DNA from: Acidimicrobiia bacterium
GTDB taxonomy: Bacteria > Actinomycetota > Acidimicrobiia > Acidimicrobiales > Bin134
Assembly: GCA_009843565.1 (NCBI GenBank)
Contig: VYDF01000009.1
Coordinates: 1-24,813, forward strand
Reading direction: 5' to 3'
DNA: 24,813 nt
Shown here: in pieces, positions 6,987 to 15,472 of the stretch
Layout of the letters: every line of letters starts with the position of its first letter
How positions within the stretch are numbered: position 1 is the stretch's first letter
Notes under the pieces: model-generated
What the model was told of the DNA's origin: nothing
Databases searched by the model: none
What the model saw: the letters and a program-made list of their open reading frames with translations, nothing else
Translations under genes and position numbers: made by a program

Positions 6987-8009
6987 GAACGTCTTGGCCA
7001 CGTCATAGAGCGCAGGGCTGACCGGCTTCAGCTCGGCCACCGCGTCGGCCAGCCGCACTCGAGCCATTTCGCCGTTCTGGAAGGCCACCATCGACCCCCA
7101 GTCACCATCGTGAACGGCGTCGATGGCCTCGATGCCGTACCACGAGCAAAGAACTCGGTCGAACGCCGAGGGGGTGCCGCCCCGCTGGATGTGGCCCAAC
7201 ACCGTAACCCTGGTGTCGAAACCGGTTCGGGCTTCGATCTCTGCGGCCACTACCTGGCCGATTCCCCCCAACCGGGCGTGGCCGAATTGATCGATCTCCG
7301 GCTCGGGCAGCTCCAGCGTGCCTTCCTTGGGCCGAGCTCCTTCGGCAATCACCACGATGGACGCCCATCGGCCCCGCTGGTGTCGGCGGATGATGGCTTC
7401 AGCCACAGCCTCGATATCGAAGGGCTCCTCGGGGATCAGGGTGAGAGTGGCCCCTCCGGCGATGCCGGCCCAAGTGGCGATGTGACCGACATGACGGCCC
7501 ATAACCTCTACCACCATCACCCGATCATGCGATTCCGCAGTGGTGTGCAGTCGGTCGATTGCGGAGGTGGCGATCTCTACCGCGGTGTCGAAACCGAAGG
7601 TGAGCTCGGTGAGCCCGATGTCGTTGTCAATGGTCTTGGGCACACCGACCACATTGGCGGCCCCGGCCTCGTACACCCCCACGCCCGCGGAAAGGGTCCC
7701 CTCGCCCCCGATGACGATCAAGGCGTCGGCACCCGTGGTCTCCATCGTGGCCCGCACCCGCTCGATCCCGTCTTCGTACATCCGGGGCGACATCCGAGAG
7801 GTGCCCAGAACGGTGCCGCCCCGGGGCAGGGTGCCCCGCATGTGCTCCACGTCCACCTCGATGAACTCGCCTTCCAGCACCCCGCGCCATCCGTCCAGGA
7901 AGCCGATCACCGAGTCGCCGTAGTGGCGCTCGGCCTTGCGCACAATCGCCCGGATAACCGCATTCAGCCCAGGACAGTCGCCGCCCCCGGTCAACACGCC
8001 GACTCTCAT
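6978..8009 (-). CDS. pfkA: 6-phosphofructokinase (group III type)
   Basis: The enzyme phosphorylates fructose 6-phosphate to the 1,6-bisphosphate, the committed step of glycolysis. The 343-aa product has the family motifs GGGDCPGLNAVIR at 8-20, GGEGT at 101-105, PKTIDND at 124-130, MGRHVGHIA and GHIQRGGTPS. Gly in GGEGT (the position that is Asp in PPi-dependent enzymes) points to ATP, while Lys in PKTIDND is usual for group III enzymes of mixed donor use. ATG 8009 is chosen because MRVGVLTGGG starts the fold. An upstream in-frame GTG at 8042 would add eleven residues containing CPICG and cannot be excluded. It converges on the lipoprotein gene. Confidence 0.92.
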   Translation of the reverse strand: MRVGVLTGGGDCPGLNAVIRAIVRKAERHYGDSVIGFLDGWRGVLEGEFIEVDVEHMRGTLPRGGTVLGTSRMSPRMYEDGIERVRATMETTGADALIVIGGEGTLSAGVGVYEAGAANVVGVPKTIDNDIGLTELTFGFDTAVEIATSAIDRLHTTAESHDRVMVVEVMGRHVGHIATWAGIAGGATLTLIPEEPFDIEAVAEAIIRRHQRGRWASIVVIAEGARPKEGTLELPEPEIDQFGHARLGGIGQVVAAEIEARTGFDTRVTVLGHIQRGGTPSAFDRVLCSWYGIEAIDAVHDGDWGSMVAFQNGEMARVRLADAVAELKPVSPALYDVAKTFFP

Positions 8010-8110
8010 CGAATACCGCGGGCGACCGCAGATGGGGCACACCCCCTGCCTTCCAACCGTTGGATCCTCAACGATTTTGGCATTTCGGATTCCACCAATC
8101 TGCGCGGATT

Positions 8111-9289
8111 CTACGAATCCAGCTTGGTCAGTGATTGGCGGAGCTGGCGCACGGCCTGTGCAGTCCGCTGCTCGTTCTCGATGAGGGCGAACCGCACGTG
8201 GCCCTCCCCACCAGGGCCAAAACCCACGCCGGGCGAGACCGCCACCCGGGCATCTCGAACCAGCCAGGAGGCGAACTCCACGGACCCCATCTCAAGGTAG
8301 GGCTCAGGAATCTTGGCCCACACGAACATGGTCCCCTTGGGCGGCTCCACCTCCCAACCCATGCGGTTGAGCCCCGAGCACAGGGCATCCCGGCGGCTCT
8401 GGTAGATGTCGCACACTTCTTTGGGGTGGCCGGGAGCTTCGTTCAACGTGACCGTGGCCGCGATCTGGATGGGCTGGAACGTGCCGTAGTCGAGATAGGA
8501 CTTGAGCTTGGCCAGCGCGGCCACCACTTGGGGATTGCCAACCATGAATGCCACCCGCCAACCGGCCATGGAGAATGACTTGGTCATGGAATAGAGCTCC
8601 ACCGCCACATCCTTGGCGCCCTCTACTTGCATGATGGACGGCGGCAGATAGCCGTCGTAGCCCAGGTCGGCGTAGGCAAAATCGTGCACCAACAGCACAT
8701 CGTGCTCTTTGGCAAAGGCCACCACGCCAGCCATGAACTCCAGGTCCACGCAGGCGGTGGTGGGATTGTGGGGAAACGACAGCACGATGATGCGGGGTTT
8801 GGGCCAGGAGTACTGCCAGCGCTCCTGCATCGTCGCGAAGAAATCGGTTCCCGTGCTCAGAGGGATCTCCCGCACCTCAGCACCGGCAAATAGCGGGGCA
8901 TAGAGGTGGATCGGATAGGACGGGGAGGGAACCAAGGCCGCGTCGCCGGGTTGGAGCAGCGTCCACATGAGGTGGGAGAACCCCTCCTTGGCCCCGATGG
9001 TGTTGATCACCTCGGTGTCGGGGTCGAGATACACCCCGAATCGTCGGGCGTAGTACCCGGAAATGGCCTCCCGCAGCTTGGGGATGCCCCGACTGGCCGA
9101 ATAGCGATGATTGCGAGGGTTCTGAACCGCCTCCGCCAGCTTCTCCACGGCAACCGGTGGCGACGGGAGGTCGGGATTGCCGAAACCCAGGTCGATGATG
9201 TCGTGGCCGGCTCGGCGGCCCTCCACCTTCAGGTCGTTGATAATGGTGAAGACATACGGGGGCAGGTTGTTGATCCGGCGGAACTCCAC
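8111..9289 (-). CDS. alaC: AlaC-like class I/II aminotransferase
   Basis: This 392-aa fold-type I PLP enzyme has DLGFGNPDLPSP near the start, SFPHNPTTACVD, the HDFAYADLGYDG segment, and the Schiff-base lysine in SMTKSFSMAGWRVAF. It lacks any extra domain and matches the AlaC/YfdZ branch, which transaminates pyruvate and glutamate to form alanine. Closely related paralogues act on aspartate or on LL-diaminopimelate, so the exact substrate is not certain. The start is GTG 9289. A TAAATT box lies 6 nt upstream inside the 30-bp gap behind the SRPBCC gene, so this gene probably has its own leaderless promoter rather than only reading through from the trpD operon. Confidence 0.85.
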   Translation of the reverse strand: MEFRRINNLPPYVFTIINDLKVEGRRAGHDIIDLGFGNPDLPSPPVAVEKLAEAVQNPRNHRYSASRGIPKLREAISGYYARRFGVYLDPDTEVINTIGAKEGFSHLMWTLLQPGDAALVPSPSYPIHLYAPLFAGAEVREIPLSTGTDFFATMQERWQYSWPKPRIIVLSFPHNPTTACVDLEFMAGVVAFAKEHDVLLVHDFAYADLGYDGYLPPSIMQVEGAKDVAVELYSMTKSFSMAGWRVAFMVGNPQVVAALAKLKSYLDYGTFQPIQIAATVTLNEAPGHPKEVCDIYQSRRDALCSGLNRMGWEVEPPKGTMFVWAKIPEPYLEMGSVEFASWLVRDARVAVSPGVGFGPGGEGHVRFALIENEQRTAQAVRQLRQSLTKLDS

Positions 9290-9295
9290 AGCCCT

Positions 9296-9301
9296 AATTT
9301 A
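9296..9301 (-). promoter_or_regulatory. -10 box (TAAATT) for the leaderless aminotransferase gene
   Basis: On the minus strand TAAATT ends exactly 6 nt before GTG 9289. It sits in the 30-bp gap after the SRPBCC stop codon. No ribosome-binding site is seen. Confidence 0.5.
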
Positions 9302-9319
9302 CTCCCAACCCGAGCGGAT

Positions 9320-9781
9320 CTAAGGAAGTTTCCCGGCACCGGATTCGGCCCGGCGGCGCAGGTTCTCCAGCGCGGTCTGCATGATGCGAGCCTCGGCCCG
9401 GCGCTTCACGAAACCGGGCAAGGGCATCAACATCTGGACGGCAAGGTGGTAGGTGACCTCGGTGCGATCCGGCTCGCCGGGCACCGGGTTGAAGCAGTAC
9501 TCCCCGTCGAGGCGCCGGGTGAGATCGCCCTGAACCAGGCGCCAGGAAACCCGCAGCGGGTTCGATCCGTAGTAGTACTCCAGCAGGTAGTTGGTGCTGC
9601 GGCCCATGGCCGCGGCCCGAAACGACACCAGACCGCCCCGGCCGTCGTCGTCCCGCCGGACTATCTCCACATTCTTCACCTCAGTGGCCCATTGGGGATA
9701 GGACTCGAAATCGCACACCACTTCGAAACATCGCTGGGGCGATGCCTCTATGGAAATGCTCTTGGTGGCCTGGTCAAACAT
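9320..9781 (-). CDS. SRPBCC (cyclase/dehydrase-like) protein
   Basis: The 153-aa product has the START/Bet v1-like pattern of actinobacterial 'cyclase/dehydrase' proteins: FDQATKSISIEASPQ at the start, CFEVVCDFESYPQW at about 18-31, then beta strands ending in RTEVTYHLAVQ and a C-terminal amphipathic helix (RRAEARIMQTALENLRRR). Such folds bind lipids or other hydrophobic ligands in a deep pocket. Enzyme activity cannot be deduced. A member of this family (Rv2185c in M. tuberculosis) lies near pimB, and the same neighbourhood is seen here. ATG 9781 overlaps the end of the membrane-protein gene by 8 bp. Longer upstream starts would lie within that gene and are rejected. Confidence 0.85.
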   Translation of the reverse strand: MFDQATKSISIEASPQRCFEVVCDFESYPQWATEVKNVEIVRRDDDGRGGLVSFRAAAMGRSTNYLLEYYYGSNPLRVSWRLVQGDLTRRLDGEYCFNPVPGEPDRTEVTYHLAVQMLMPLPGFVKRRAEARIMQTALENLRRRAESGAGKLP

Positions 9782-10274
9782 CGTCACCGTTCCTGCTGGG
9801 ATCGCCGCGTTCTGAGATGGTGCTGTCAAGGGGCCGAGGTGGGAAAGTCCCGTGCCTGGCTCCCCATGCGCCAGACAAGCCCAGCGCATAGACAGGTACC
9901 AGGATACCGAATGCTGAGGCGGTAAACGGGCGAACGGAGGCTGCGGCCAGCGCCACCACAAGCTCGGTGGCCAGCGCGGCCATCATTGAGAGCTGCACCG
10001 AGCGTGGAGCGCAGCCGGCCAAGAAGTACAAACCGCCCACGCCGATCAGCTCGTAGCGGCTGCGTTCCAAGGCCCGCCGAAAGGCCCAAAGCATGGCCGC
10101 GCACCCAGCCGCCAGCAGGCCGAGCGACACCACGGCAATGGGAACGGCCATCGGGTCGGGATAAATCGTGGTGATCACCGCGATCGCGGTGAAAAGGCCG
10201 GTTCCTGCCCAGCACGCCCGGAGAAGGTCCTGGCCCTCAACTTCCGATGGCAGCAGACGGTCGCGCAGTGCCAT
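9774..10274 (-). CDS. Four-helix integral membrane protein of unknown function
   Basis: This 166-aa product has four predicted membrane helices at roughly 25-40, 43-65, 75-120 (as two segments) and 120-138, with polar ends (RDRLLPSEVEGQD and a C-terminal tail rich in charged residues). I recognise no named domain. Its ATG 10274 shares one base with the pimB stop (TGATG) and its end overlaps the SRPBCC start by 8 bp, so the three genes should be co-translated. A role beside PimB at the membrane is a reasonable guess only. Confidence 0.75.
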   Translation of the reverse strand: MALRDRLLPSEVEGQDLLRACWAGTGLFTAIAVITTIYPDPMAVPIAVVSLGLLAAGCAAMLWAFRRALERSRYELIGVGGLYFLAGCAPRSVQLSMMAALATELVVALAAASVRPFTASAFGILVPVYALGLSGAWGARHGTFPPRPLDSTISERGDPSRNGDDV

Positions 10275-11416
10275 CAGCGGCTCATTCCCCGGGCGATGAC
10301 CTCGGCAATCACGGTTCGAAGCCGTTCGGCCATGTGGTCATAGGAGAACTCGGCCACTGCCCGCAACCGGCTCTCCAGCCCCATTTGGTGAAGGCGGACC
10401 CGATCCGACAGCAAGGCGTCCAAAGAGGCGGTCACCGCATCACGATGGCTGGGCCTGTCCACCACCAAGCCGGTCCTACCGTGCTCCACCGCCTCGGCCG
10501 CTCCGCCGCTGTCTCCGGCCAGCTGCGGCACCCCGGCCGCTGCTGCCTCCAAGAACACGATGCCGAAGCCCTCCTGCTCCAGGCCTCCCCAGCGCTGGCG
10601 GCACATCATGGCGAACACGTCGGCGCAGGCGTAGAGATCGGGCAAGTCCGAGTCGGCCACCCGGTCGAGAAGGCGGGCGGGCGCGCCGGTGCGTCCAATG
10701 AGGCGGTCTAACCGATCCCGGTCGCGCCCGGCCCCGGCAACCGCCAGGGTAAGCCCCGGATGGCGGTCGGCCAGCCGAGCCGATGCCGCGATCAACACAT
10801 CCATGCCCTTGCGAGGCACCAGCCGGCTGATCGACACCACTACCGGGGCGTCGGCCGGCAGACCGAACCGAAGGCGGGCTTCTCTCCGCTGGACTGCATC
10901 CAAGGGCTTGAAGCGCTCGATGTCCACGCCGGGGGGAACTATGACTGCGGGCAGCGGTCTCCCCGCGGCCCTTTCGGCTTCTACCACCGAGTACCGCCCC
11001 GCAGTGACCACCACCTGGGCGCCGCGCAGCACTTGGGCCAAGATCTGCCTGGTGCCCGGCAGGCGCCCGGGCACAGTCACCTCGGCACCGTGGAGAATCA
11101 CGCCATAGGGGTGAGGCAAGCGCGGGGCAAGCGCACCCAAGGGAACGGCGGGGTCGTAGAGAACCAGCTCTGCTCCGACATCGGCAACCAACTCGGTGAT
11201 CTCTTGGGCCATCTCCCGAGTTGGTAGGAGGAACTGGCGGGGCGAGCGGACGATCTGGTGGTTTTGCCGGGCATCCCATTCCGCGTCTCCAGGATGGGAG
11301 CGGGTGAGCACGCAGACATCGTCAGGAGGCAGCCGGCGCCACAACTCCCACAGGTAGTTCTGAATGCCCCCGAGCTTGGGGGGATAGTCGTTGGTAACCA
11401 ACAAGTGCCGGGCCAT
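10274..11416 (-). CDS. pimB: GT4 glycosyltransferase, PimB'-like mannosyltransferase
   Basis: This 380-aa GT-B enzyme has an N-terminal acceptor domain starting HLLVTNDYPPKLGGIQNYL, a linker near VPPGVDIERFKP, SRLVPRKGMD, and a donor-binding domain with DVFAMMCRQRWGG followed by EGFGIVFLEAAAAGVP and GDSGGAAEAV. These match mycobacterial PimB' (Rv2188c), which adds the second mannose from GDP-mannose to phosphatidylinositol mono-mannoside on the cytoplasmic face. The EX7E-type glutamates are in EGFGIVFLE. Adjacent membrane and SRPBCC genes repeat the actinobacterial context. It follows queG by 3 bp. A different sugar acceptor is possible, since GT4 enzymes are diverse. Confidence 0.82.
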   Translation of the reverse strand: MARHLLVTNDYPPKLGGIQNYLWELWRRLPPDDVCVLTRSHPGDAEWDARQNHQIVRSPRQFLLPTREMAQEITELVADVGAELVLYDPAVPLGALAPRLPHPYGVILHGAEVTVPGRLPGTRQILAQVLRGAQVVVTAGRYSVVEAERAAGRPLPAVIVPPGVDIERFKPLDAVQRREARLRFGLPADAPVVVSISRLVPRKGMDVLIAASARLADRHPGLTLAVAGAGRDRDRLDRLIGRTGAPARLLDRVADSDLPDLYACADVFAMMCRQRWGGLEQEGFGIVFLEAAAAGVPQLAGDSGGAAEAVEHGRTGLVVDRPSHRDAVTASLDALLSDRVRLHQMGLESRLRAVAEFSYDHMAERLRTVIAEVIARGMSR

Positions 11417-11419
11417 TGC

Positions 11420-12466
11420 TCAAACCGGCGCCACTGCGTCCACGCCGAGACGACGGGCCGCCCACTCGGCGTGGCGCACCAGCATGGGATCGGAATTAGA
11501 CAGATAGCGGCCTACGGTTTCAACCACCTCAGGGTCGGTTCCCCGCCCGGAGTTACCCAAAGCGACCAACGCGTTGCGCCGCACATACCGGGGCTGGCGC
11601 CGGGGGATGTACCAGCGGCCGTAGCGGGCCATCAGCTTATCGTCGTCCGATTCCAGCAGCTCCACCAGGTCGACCCAGGCGATGTCATCTTCGAGCCCAT
11701 CACCCGCTGCGCTGTCGTTCGACTCGGCCTGTCGGTTGGGCGGGCACACCTCCTGGCAGTCGTCGCAGCCGTAGATCCGATCGCCCAGAGCCTCGCGGAA
11801 CTCGAGGGGGAAGTCTCCGTCAGCTTGAACCAGCCACGCCAAGCACCGCCGGGCGTCGACCACGCCGGGGGCCACAATCGCCCCGGTGGGACAGCCGTCT
11901 ATGCAGCGGCGACACGGCCCGCACTGGTCGGAAACCGGGGTCGAGGGTTCGAGTGCAGCGGTGGTGATCACCGAACCCAGCACGAACCAGCTCCCCAGAC
12001 CGGGCAGCAGAATATTGCTGTTCTTGCCGTACCAGCCCAACCCAGCCCGCCGGGCCGCCTCCCGATCCACCAGCGCGTTGTCGTCAGCCACCACCGCGGC
12101 CTTGTGCCCGGCATCTCGCAGCATCTCGGCTACGTGGCCCAAGGAGGCTCGCAGCTTGGCATAGTGGTCGCTTCGGGCGTAGGCGGCCACTCGTCCAACT
12201 GCCCGGTCGGGCTCGGCCGGGGCGGAATTGCGATACGCAAGCGCGCCGACCACCAGGGATTGGGCGCCCTCCACCGTGCGGCTGGGGTCGGTGGAGCGAT
12301 CGGGATTGCGGTAGGTGAAGGCCATGCCCCCGTGTAGGCCTTGGTCCCGCCGCTCCACAAGCGTGACCCGGGTGGACTCGAACGGGTCAGCCGGGGCCAC
12401 CCCAACGGCGTCGAGTCCCGCCGCCACGCCAGCGGCAACGACCTCCTTTGCGGCGAGAGCGCTCAC
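11420..12466 (-). CDS. queG: Epoxyqueuosine reductase QueG
   Basis: QueG reduces epoxyqueuosine to queuosine in the wobble base of GUN-anticodon tRNAs, using cobalamin and two 4Fe-4S clusters. The 348-aa product shows the N-terminal DUF1730 region, GLGWYGKNSNILLP, the ferredoxin-like motif CGPCRRCIDGCPTGAI, a further cluster set (RRCLAWL, YGCDDCQEVCPPN), and a C-terminal HEAT-like part (RYVRRNALVALGNSG, HAEWAARRLG). The start is GTG 12466, 28 bp after trpD. No other queuosine gene is in the window, so the precursor pathway must lie elsewhere or depend on salvage. Confidence 0.93.
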   Translation of the reverse strand: MSALAAKEVVAAGVAAGLDAVGVAPADPFESTRVTLVERRDQGLHGGMAFTYRNPDRSTDPSRTVEGAQSLVVGALAYRNSAPAEPDRAVGRVAAYARSDHYAKLRASLGHVAEMLRDAGHKAAVVADDNALVDREAARRAGLGWYGKNSNILLPGLGSWFVLGSVITTAALEPSTPVSDQCGPCRRCIDGCPTGAIVAPGVVDARRCLAWLVQADGDFPLEFREALGDRIYGCDDCQEVCPPNRQAESNDSAAGDGLEDDIAWVDLVELLESDDDKLMARYGRWYIPRRQPRYVRRNALVALGNSGRGTDPEVVETVGRYLSNSDPMLVRHAEWAARRLGVDAVAPV

Positions 12467-12494
12467 CGGCCCATGAATTCAGGTGGGCCCGATT

Positions 12495-13571
12495 TCATGC
12501 CTTCTCCTCATCGGCATGGGCGTCATTGGAGACGGAGACGAATTTCTCCAGAACCTGCGCGGCCAGACCGTCGTCGATCGATGCCCCGGCCGCTTCCAGC
12601 CCCTCGCCCAGCGAGTCGGACACCTGGGCCACCACCAAGGCCGCAGCCGCGTTCAGCGTCACGATGTCTCGGTGCGCCCCTGCTTGGCCCTCCAGCACCC
12701 GCCGCAGGCAGTCGGCATTGACCGACGCATCCCCTCCCCTCAAGTCATCGAGGGTTGCAGGAGCCAGGCCGAGCTCAGCAGGGTCCACAGTGTGGCGGAG
12801 GGTATTGCCGTCGCGCAGCTCCCAGACATCGGTCGGGCTGGTGGTGGACAACTCGTCCAGGCCGTCGTGGCTGTGCACGATCATGGCCCGCTCCGAACCG
12901 GTGGCGGCCAGCACCTCCAGCATGATCTCGGCCATGGCCCGGTCGCTGGTTCCCACCAGCTGGCGCCTGACACCAGCGGGATTGGCCAGCGGTCCCAGGA
13001 AATTGAACACCGTGCCCACCCCCAACTCCCGGCGGGGTGGGCCGGCGTGGCGCATGGCCGGGTGGAATCGAGGGGCCAGACAGAAACCGAAGCCGGCCTC
13101 GGTCACGCATCGGGCCACCCCGGCCGGTCCGAGATCGATGACGGCACCCAGCTCCTCCAGCACATCGGCCGAGCCGCACAGAGACGAGGCCGACCGGTTG
13201 CCGTGCTTGCACACTCTGGCCCCCGCGCCCACGGCCACCAGCGCCGCCGCGGTGGAAACGTTGATGCTGCCGCTGTGATCGCCGCCGGTGCCGCAGGTGT
13301 CGATGAGGCCGGTGACATCCAGGGGAACCGTCTCCGAAGCCGCCCGCATTGCCGACAGCAGGCCGACAAGCTCCTGCGCCGTCTCCCCTTTGGTGCGCAG
13401 CGCCATCATGAATCCGCCGATCTGCGCCGGGGTCGCCTCCCCGTTCAGAATCTCGGTCATGGCCGCATTGGCCGCGTCGGCGGTGAGGTGGCTGCCTCCG
13501 GTCAACTGCCGGAATACCCCGGCCCACCCCCCGTGCTCGTCCAGGCTCACCGTCTTAGTGTGGACCATCAT
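12495..13571 (-). CDS. trpD: Anthranilate phosphoribosyltransferase
   Basis: TrpD transfers phosphoribosyl from PRPP to anthranilate in tryptophan synthesis. The 358-aa product has an N-terminal helical region (LTADAANAAMTEIL, QIGGFMMALRTKGET), the PRPP loop DTCGTGGDHSGSINVST at about 91-107, KHGNRSASSLCGSADVLE at about 122-139, FLGPLANPAG and SHDGLDE. ATG 13571 or 13568 are equally good starts, with AGGGTGGAG at 13580-13572 upstream. Frames extending to 14066 run through the sugar kinase gene and are rejected. It heads a minus-strand run trpD-queG-pimB-membrane protein-SRPBCC and is separated from other trp genes. Confidence 0.95.
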   Translation of the reverse strand: MMVHTKTVSLDEHGGWAGVFRQLTGGSHLTADAANAAMTEILNGEATPAQIGGFMMALRTKGETAQELVGLLSAMRAASETVPLDVTGLIDTCGTGGDHSGSINVSTAAALVAVGAGARVCKHGNRSASSLCGSADVLEELGAVIDLGPAGVARCVTEAGFGFCLAPRFHPAMRHAGPPRRELGVGTVFNFLGPLANPAGVRRQLVGTSDRAMAEIMLEVLAATGSERAMIVHSHDGLDELSTTSPTDVWELRDGNTLRHTVDPAELGLAPATLDDLRGGDASVNADCLRRVLEGQAGAHRDIVTLNAAAALVVAQVSDSLGEGLEAAGASIDDGLAAQVLEKFVSVSNDAHADEEKA

Positions 13572-13595
13572 CTCCACCCTGCCACAATCTCTTTC

Positions 13596-15035
13596 ATGAA
13601 GATCTGCGTCATCGATGTCGGTACCAGCAGCATCCGCTCGGCAATTACCGATGGACATCAGGTGATCTGCTTCCGCCAGGAGCGCACGCCGCCCGACATG
13701 CCTGAGCCGGGACTCGTGGAGTTCGACGCCAACGAGATGGCGGCGGTCATTCTCCAGTCGGCTACCGAGGTGATCGACGAGGTGGGGGGTGTGGATGCCG
13801 TGGCCGTGACCAACCAGCGGGGAACCGCGATGGTGTGGGACCGCAATACCGGCGAGCCGGTGGGCCCGGCGCTGGGCTGGCAGGATCTCCGCACAGTGGG
13901 CGAATGCCTGGCGTGGCGGGCGGAGGGCCTGGAGATGGTGCCCAACGAGTCGGCCACCAAGCTGGTCTGGCTGCTCGACCAGCACGATCCCGATCGAAGC
14001 CGCGACCTGTGCTTCGGCACCGTGGACACCTGGACGGTGTGGTGCCTCTCGCAAGGTGCCCACCATGTGGTGGACCCCTCTAACGCGGCCATGAGCGGGA
14101 TGCTGGCCGATGATGGCAGCCGCTGGTCAGACGAGATCGTCGACCGGCTCGGGGTTCCCCTGGCCTGCCTGCCTGAGATCGTGGACTCCACGGGAGTGGT
14201 GGGGGCCGCCACTGCTCTTCCGGGGTCGCCGCCTATCGCCGGGATCATCGGAGATCAGCAGTCGTCGCTGATCGGCCAGCGCTGCGTGCTGGAGGGCCTG
14301 GCCAAGCTCACCTTCGGCACCGGCGCCTTCTTGGACGTGTGTACCGGCCCGGGTAGGCCGATTGCCGACAAGCGCAGCAAACGGGGGACATTCCCCATCG
14401 TGGCCTGGCAGGAGGACGGGGCCATCGTGTGGGGCGTGGAGGCCTTTATGATTGCCGCCGGCTCGAATATGAGTTGGCTGATCGACGATGTTGGCCTGTT
14501 GGCCGATGCCTCCCAATCGACTGAGTTGGCCGGCAGCGTGGACAACACGGGCGGCGTGGTATATGTGCCCGCCTTGTACGGGCTGGGCACCCCCTACTGG
14601 GACTTCGGGGCCCGAGCCGCGCTGTTCGGCATAACCGGGGGCACCACCGCAGCTCACATCGTGCGAGCGGTGTTCGAGGGTGTGGCCCACAGGGCCGCTG
14701 ATCTGCTGGAGGCGGCCGAGGCCGACAGCGGCTATCGATTCGAGCAGATCCGAGTGGACGGCGGGATGTCGCAGAATCCGGTGTTCAATCAGATCCTGGC
14801 CGACACCCTGAGCCGAACAGTGGAGCTCTGCCCGGTGCCGGAGGGGACCGCGCTGGGTGCTGCGGTTTTGGCCGGCCGAGCGCTGGGCCAGTGGTCGAAC
14901 TGGCAGGAGGTGGCCGACTCCTGGACGCCTCGGGCGGTGGTGGAGCCGGAGGGCACTGTGGACCGCGAGCGCTGGCACGAAGCGGTACAGCGGGCTTCCC
15001 GCTGGTACCCCGAGCTCTCCGACATCGGCCTGTAA
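13596..15035 (+). CDS. FGGY carbohydrate kinase, glycerol-kinase-like
   Basis: This 479-aa product has both actin-like FGGY domains: VIDVGTSSIRSAI at 6-18, NQRGTAMVWD at 73-82, GWQDLRT at 94-100, GTVDTW at 141-146, GDQQSSLIGQ at 219-228, GTGAFLDV, and a C-terminal VDGGMSQNPVFNQILAD with an ATP-binding Gly pair in GTALGAAVLAG. Overall it resembles GlpK most. Of the residues that bind glycerol in E. coli GlpK, the equivalents of Arg83 (R75), Trp103 (W95) and Asp245 (D220) are kept, while Glu84 is Gly76 and Tyr135 is Asn117. The true substrate may therefore not be glycerol. It diverges from trpD with 24 bp between start codons. No sugar transporter or regulator is adjacent. Confidence 0.85.
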   Translation: MKICVIDVGTSSIRSAITDGHQVICFRQERTPPDMPEPGLVEFDANEMAAVILQSATEVIDEVGGVDAVAVTNQRGTAMVWDRNTGEPVGPALGWQDLRTVGECLAWRAEGLEMVPNESATKLVWLLDQHDPDRSRDLCFGTVDTWTVWCLSQGAHHVVDPSNAAMSGMLADDGSRWSDEIVDRLGVPLACLPEIVDSTGVVGAATALPGSPPIAGIIGDQQSSLIGQRCVLEGLAKLTFGTGAFLDVCTGPGRPIADKRSKRGTFPIVAWQEDGAIVWGVEAFMIAAGSNMSWLIDDVGLLADASQSTELAGSVDNTGGVVYVPALYGLGTPYWDFGARAALFGITGGTTAAHIVRAVFEGVAHRAADLLEAAEADSGYRFEQIRVDGGMSQNPVFNQILADTLSRTVELCPVPEGTALGAAVLAGRALGQWSNWQEVADSWTPRAVVEPEGTVDRERWHEAVQRASRWYPELSDIGL

Positions 15036-15042
15036 AACCCTC

Positions 15043-15061
15043 TCGCCCTGCGATGGGGCGA
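15043..15061 (+). terminator. Hairpin between the sugar kinase and rnpB
   Basis: TCGCCC at 15043-15048 pairs with GGGCGA at 15056-15061 across a 7-base loop, directly after the kinase stop. There is no following T tract, so it is a weak terminator candidate at best. Confidence 0.3.
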
Positions 15062-15080
15062 CTGGCAGACTGGAGACGAC

Positions 15081-15446
<366 letters not shown>

Positions 15447-15472
15447 GTCCGATCTCTTTCAGAGAGGGCGAA

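Noticed and set aside
8010..8042. Upstream GTG start for phosphofructokinase (CPICG extension)
   Set aside because: The family begins at MRVGVLTGGG; the extra eleven residues have no support from the family, though they cannot be entirely excluded.
12483..13595. N-terminal extension of the sugar kinase through trpD
   Set aside because: This stretch is the reverse complement of trpD; the kinase fold begins at ATG 13596.
15453..15465. Hairpin TCTCT-TTC-AGAGA as rnpB terminator
   Set aside because: The stem is only 5 bp and is not followed by a T tract.
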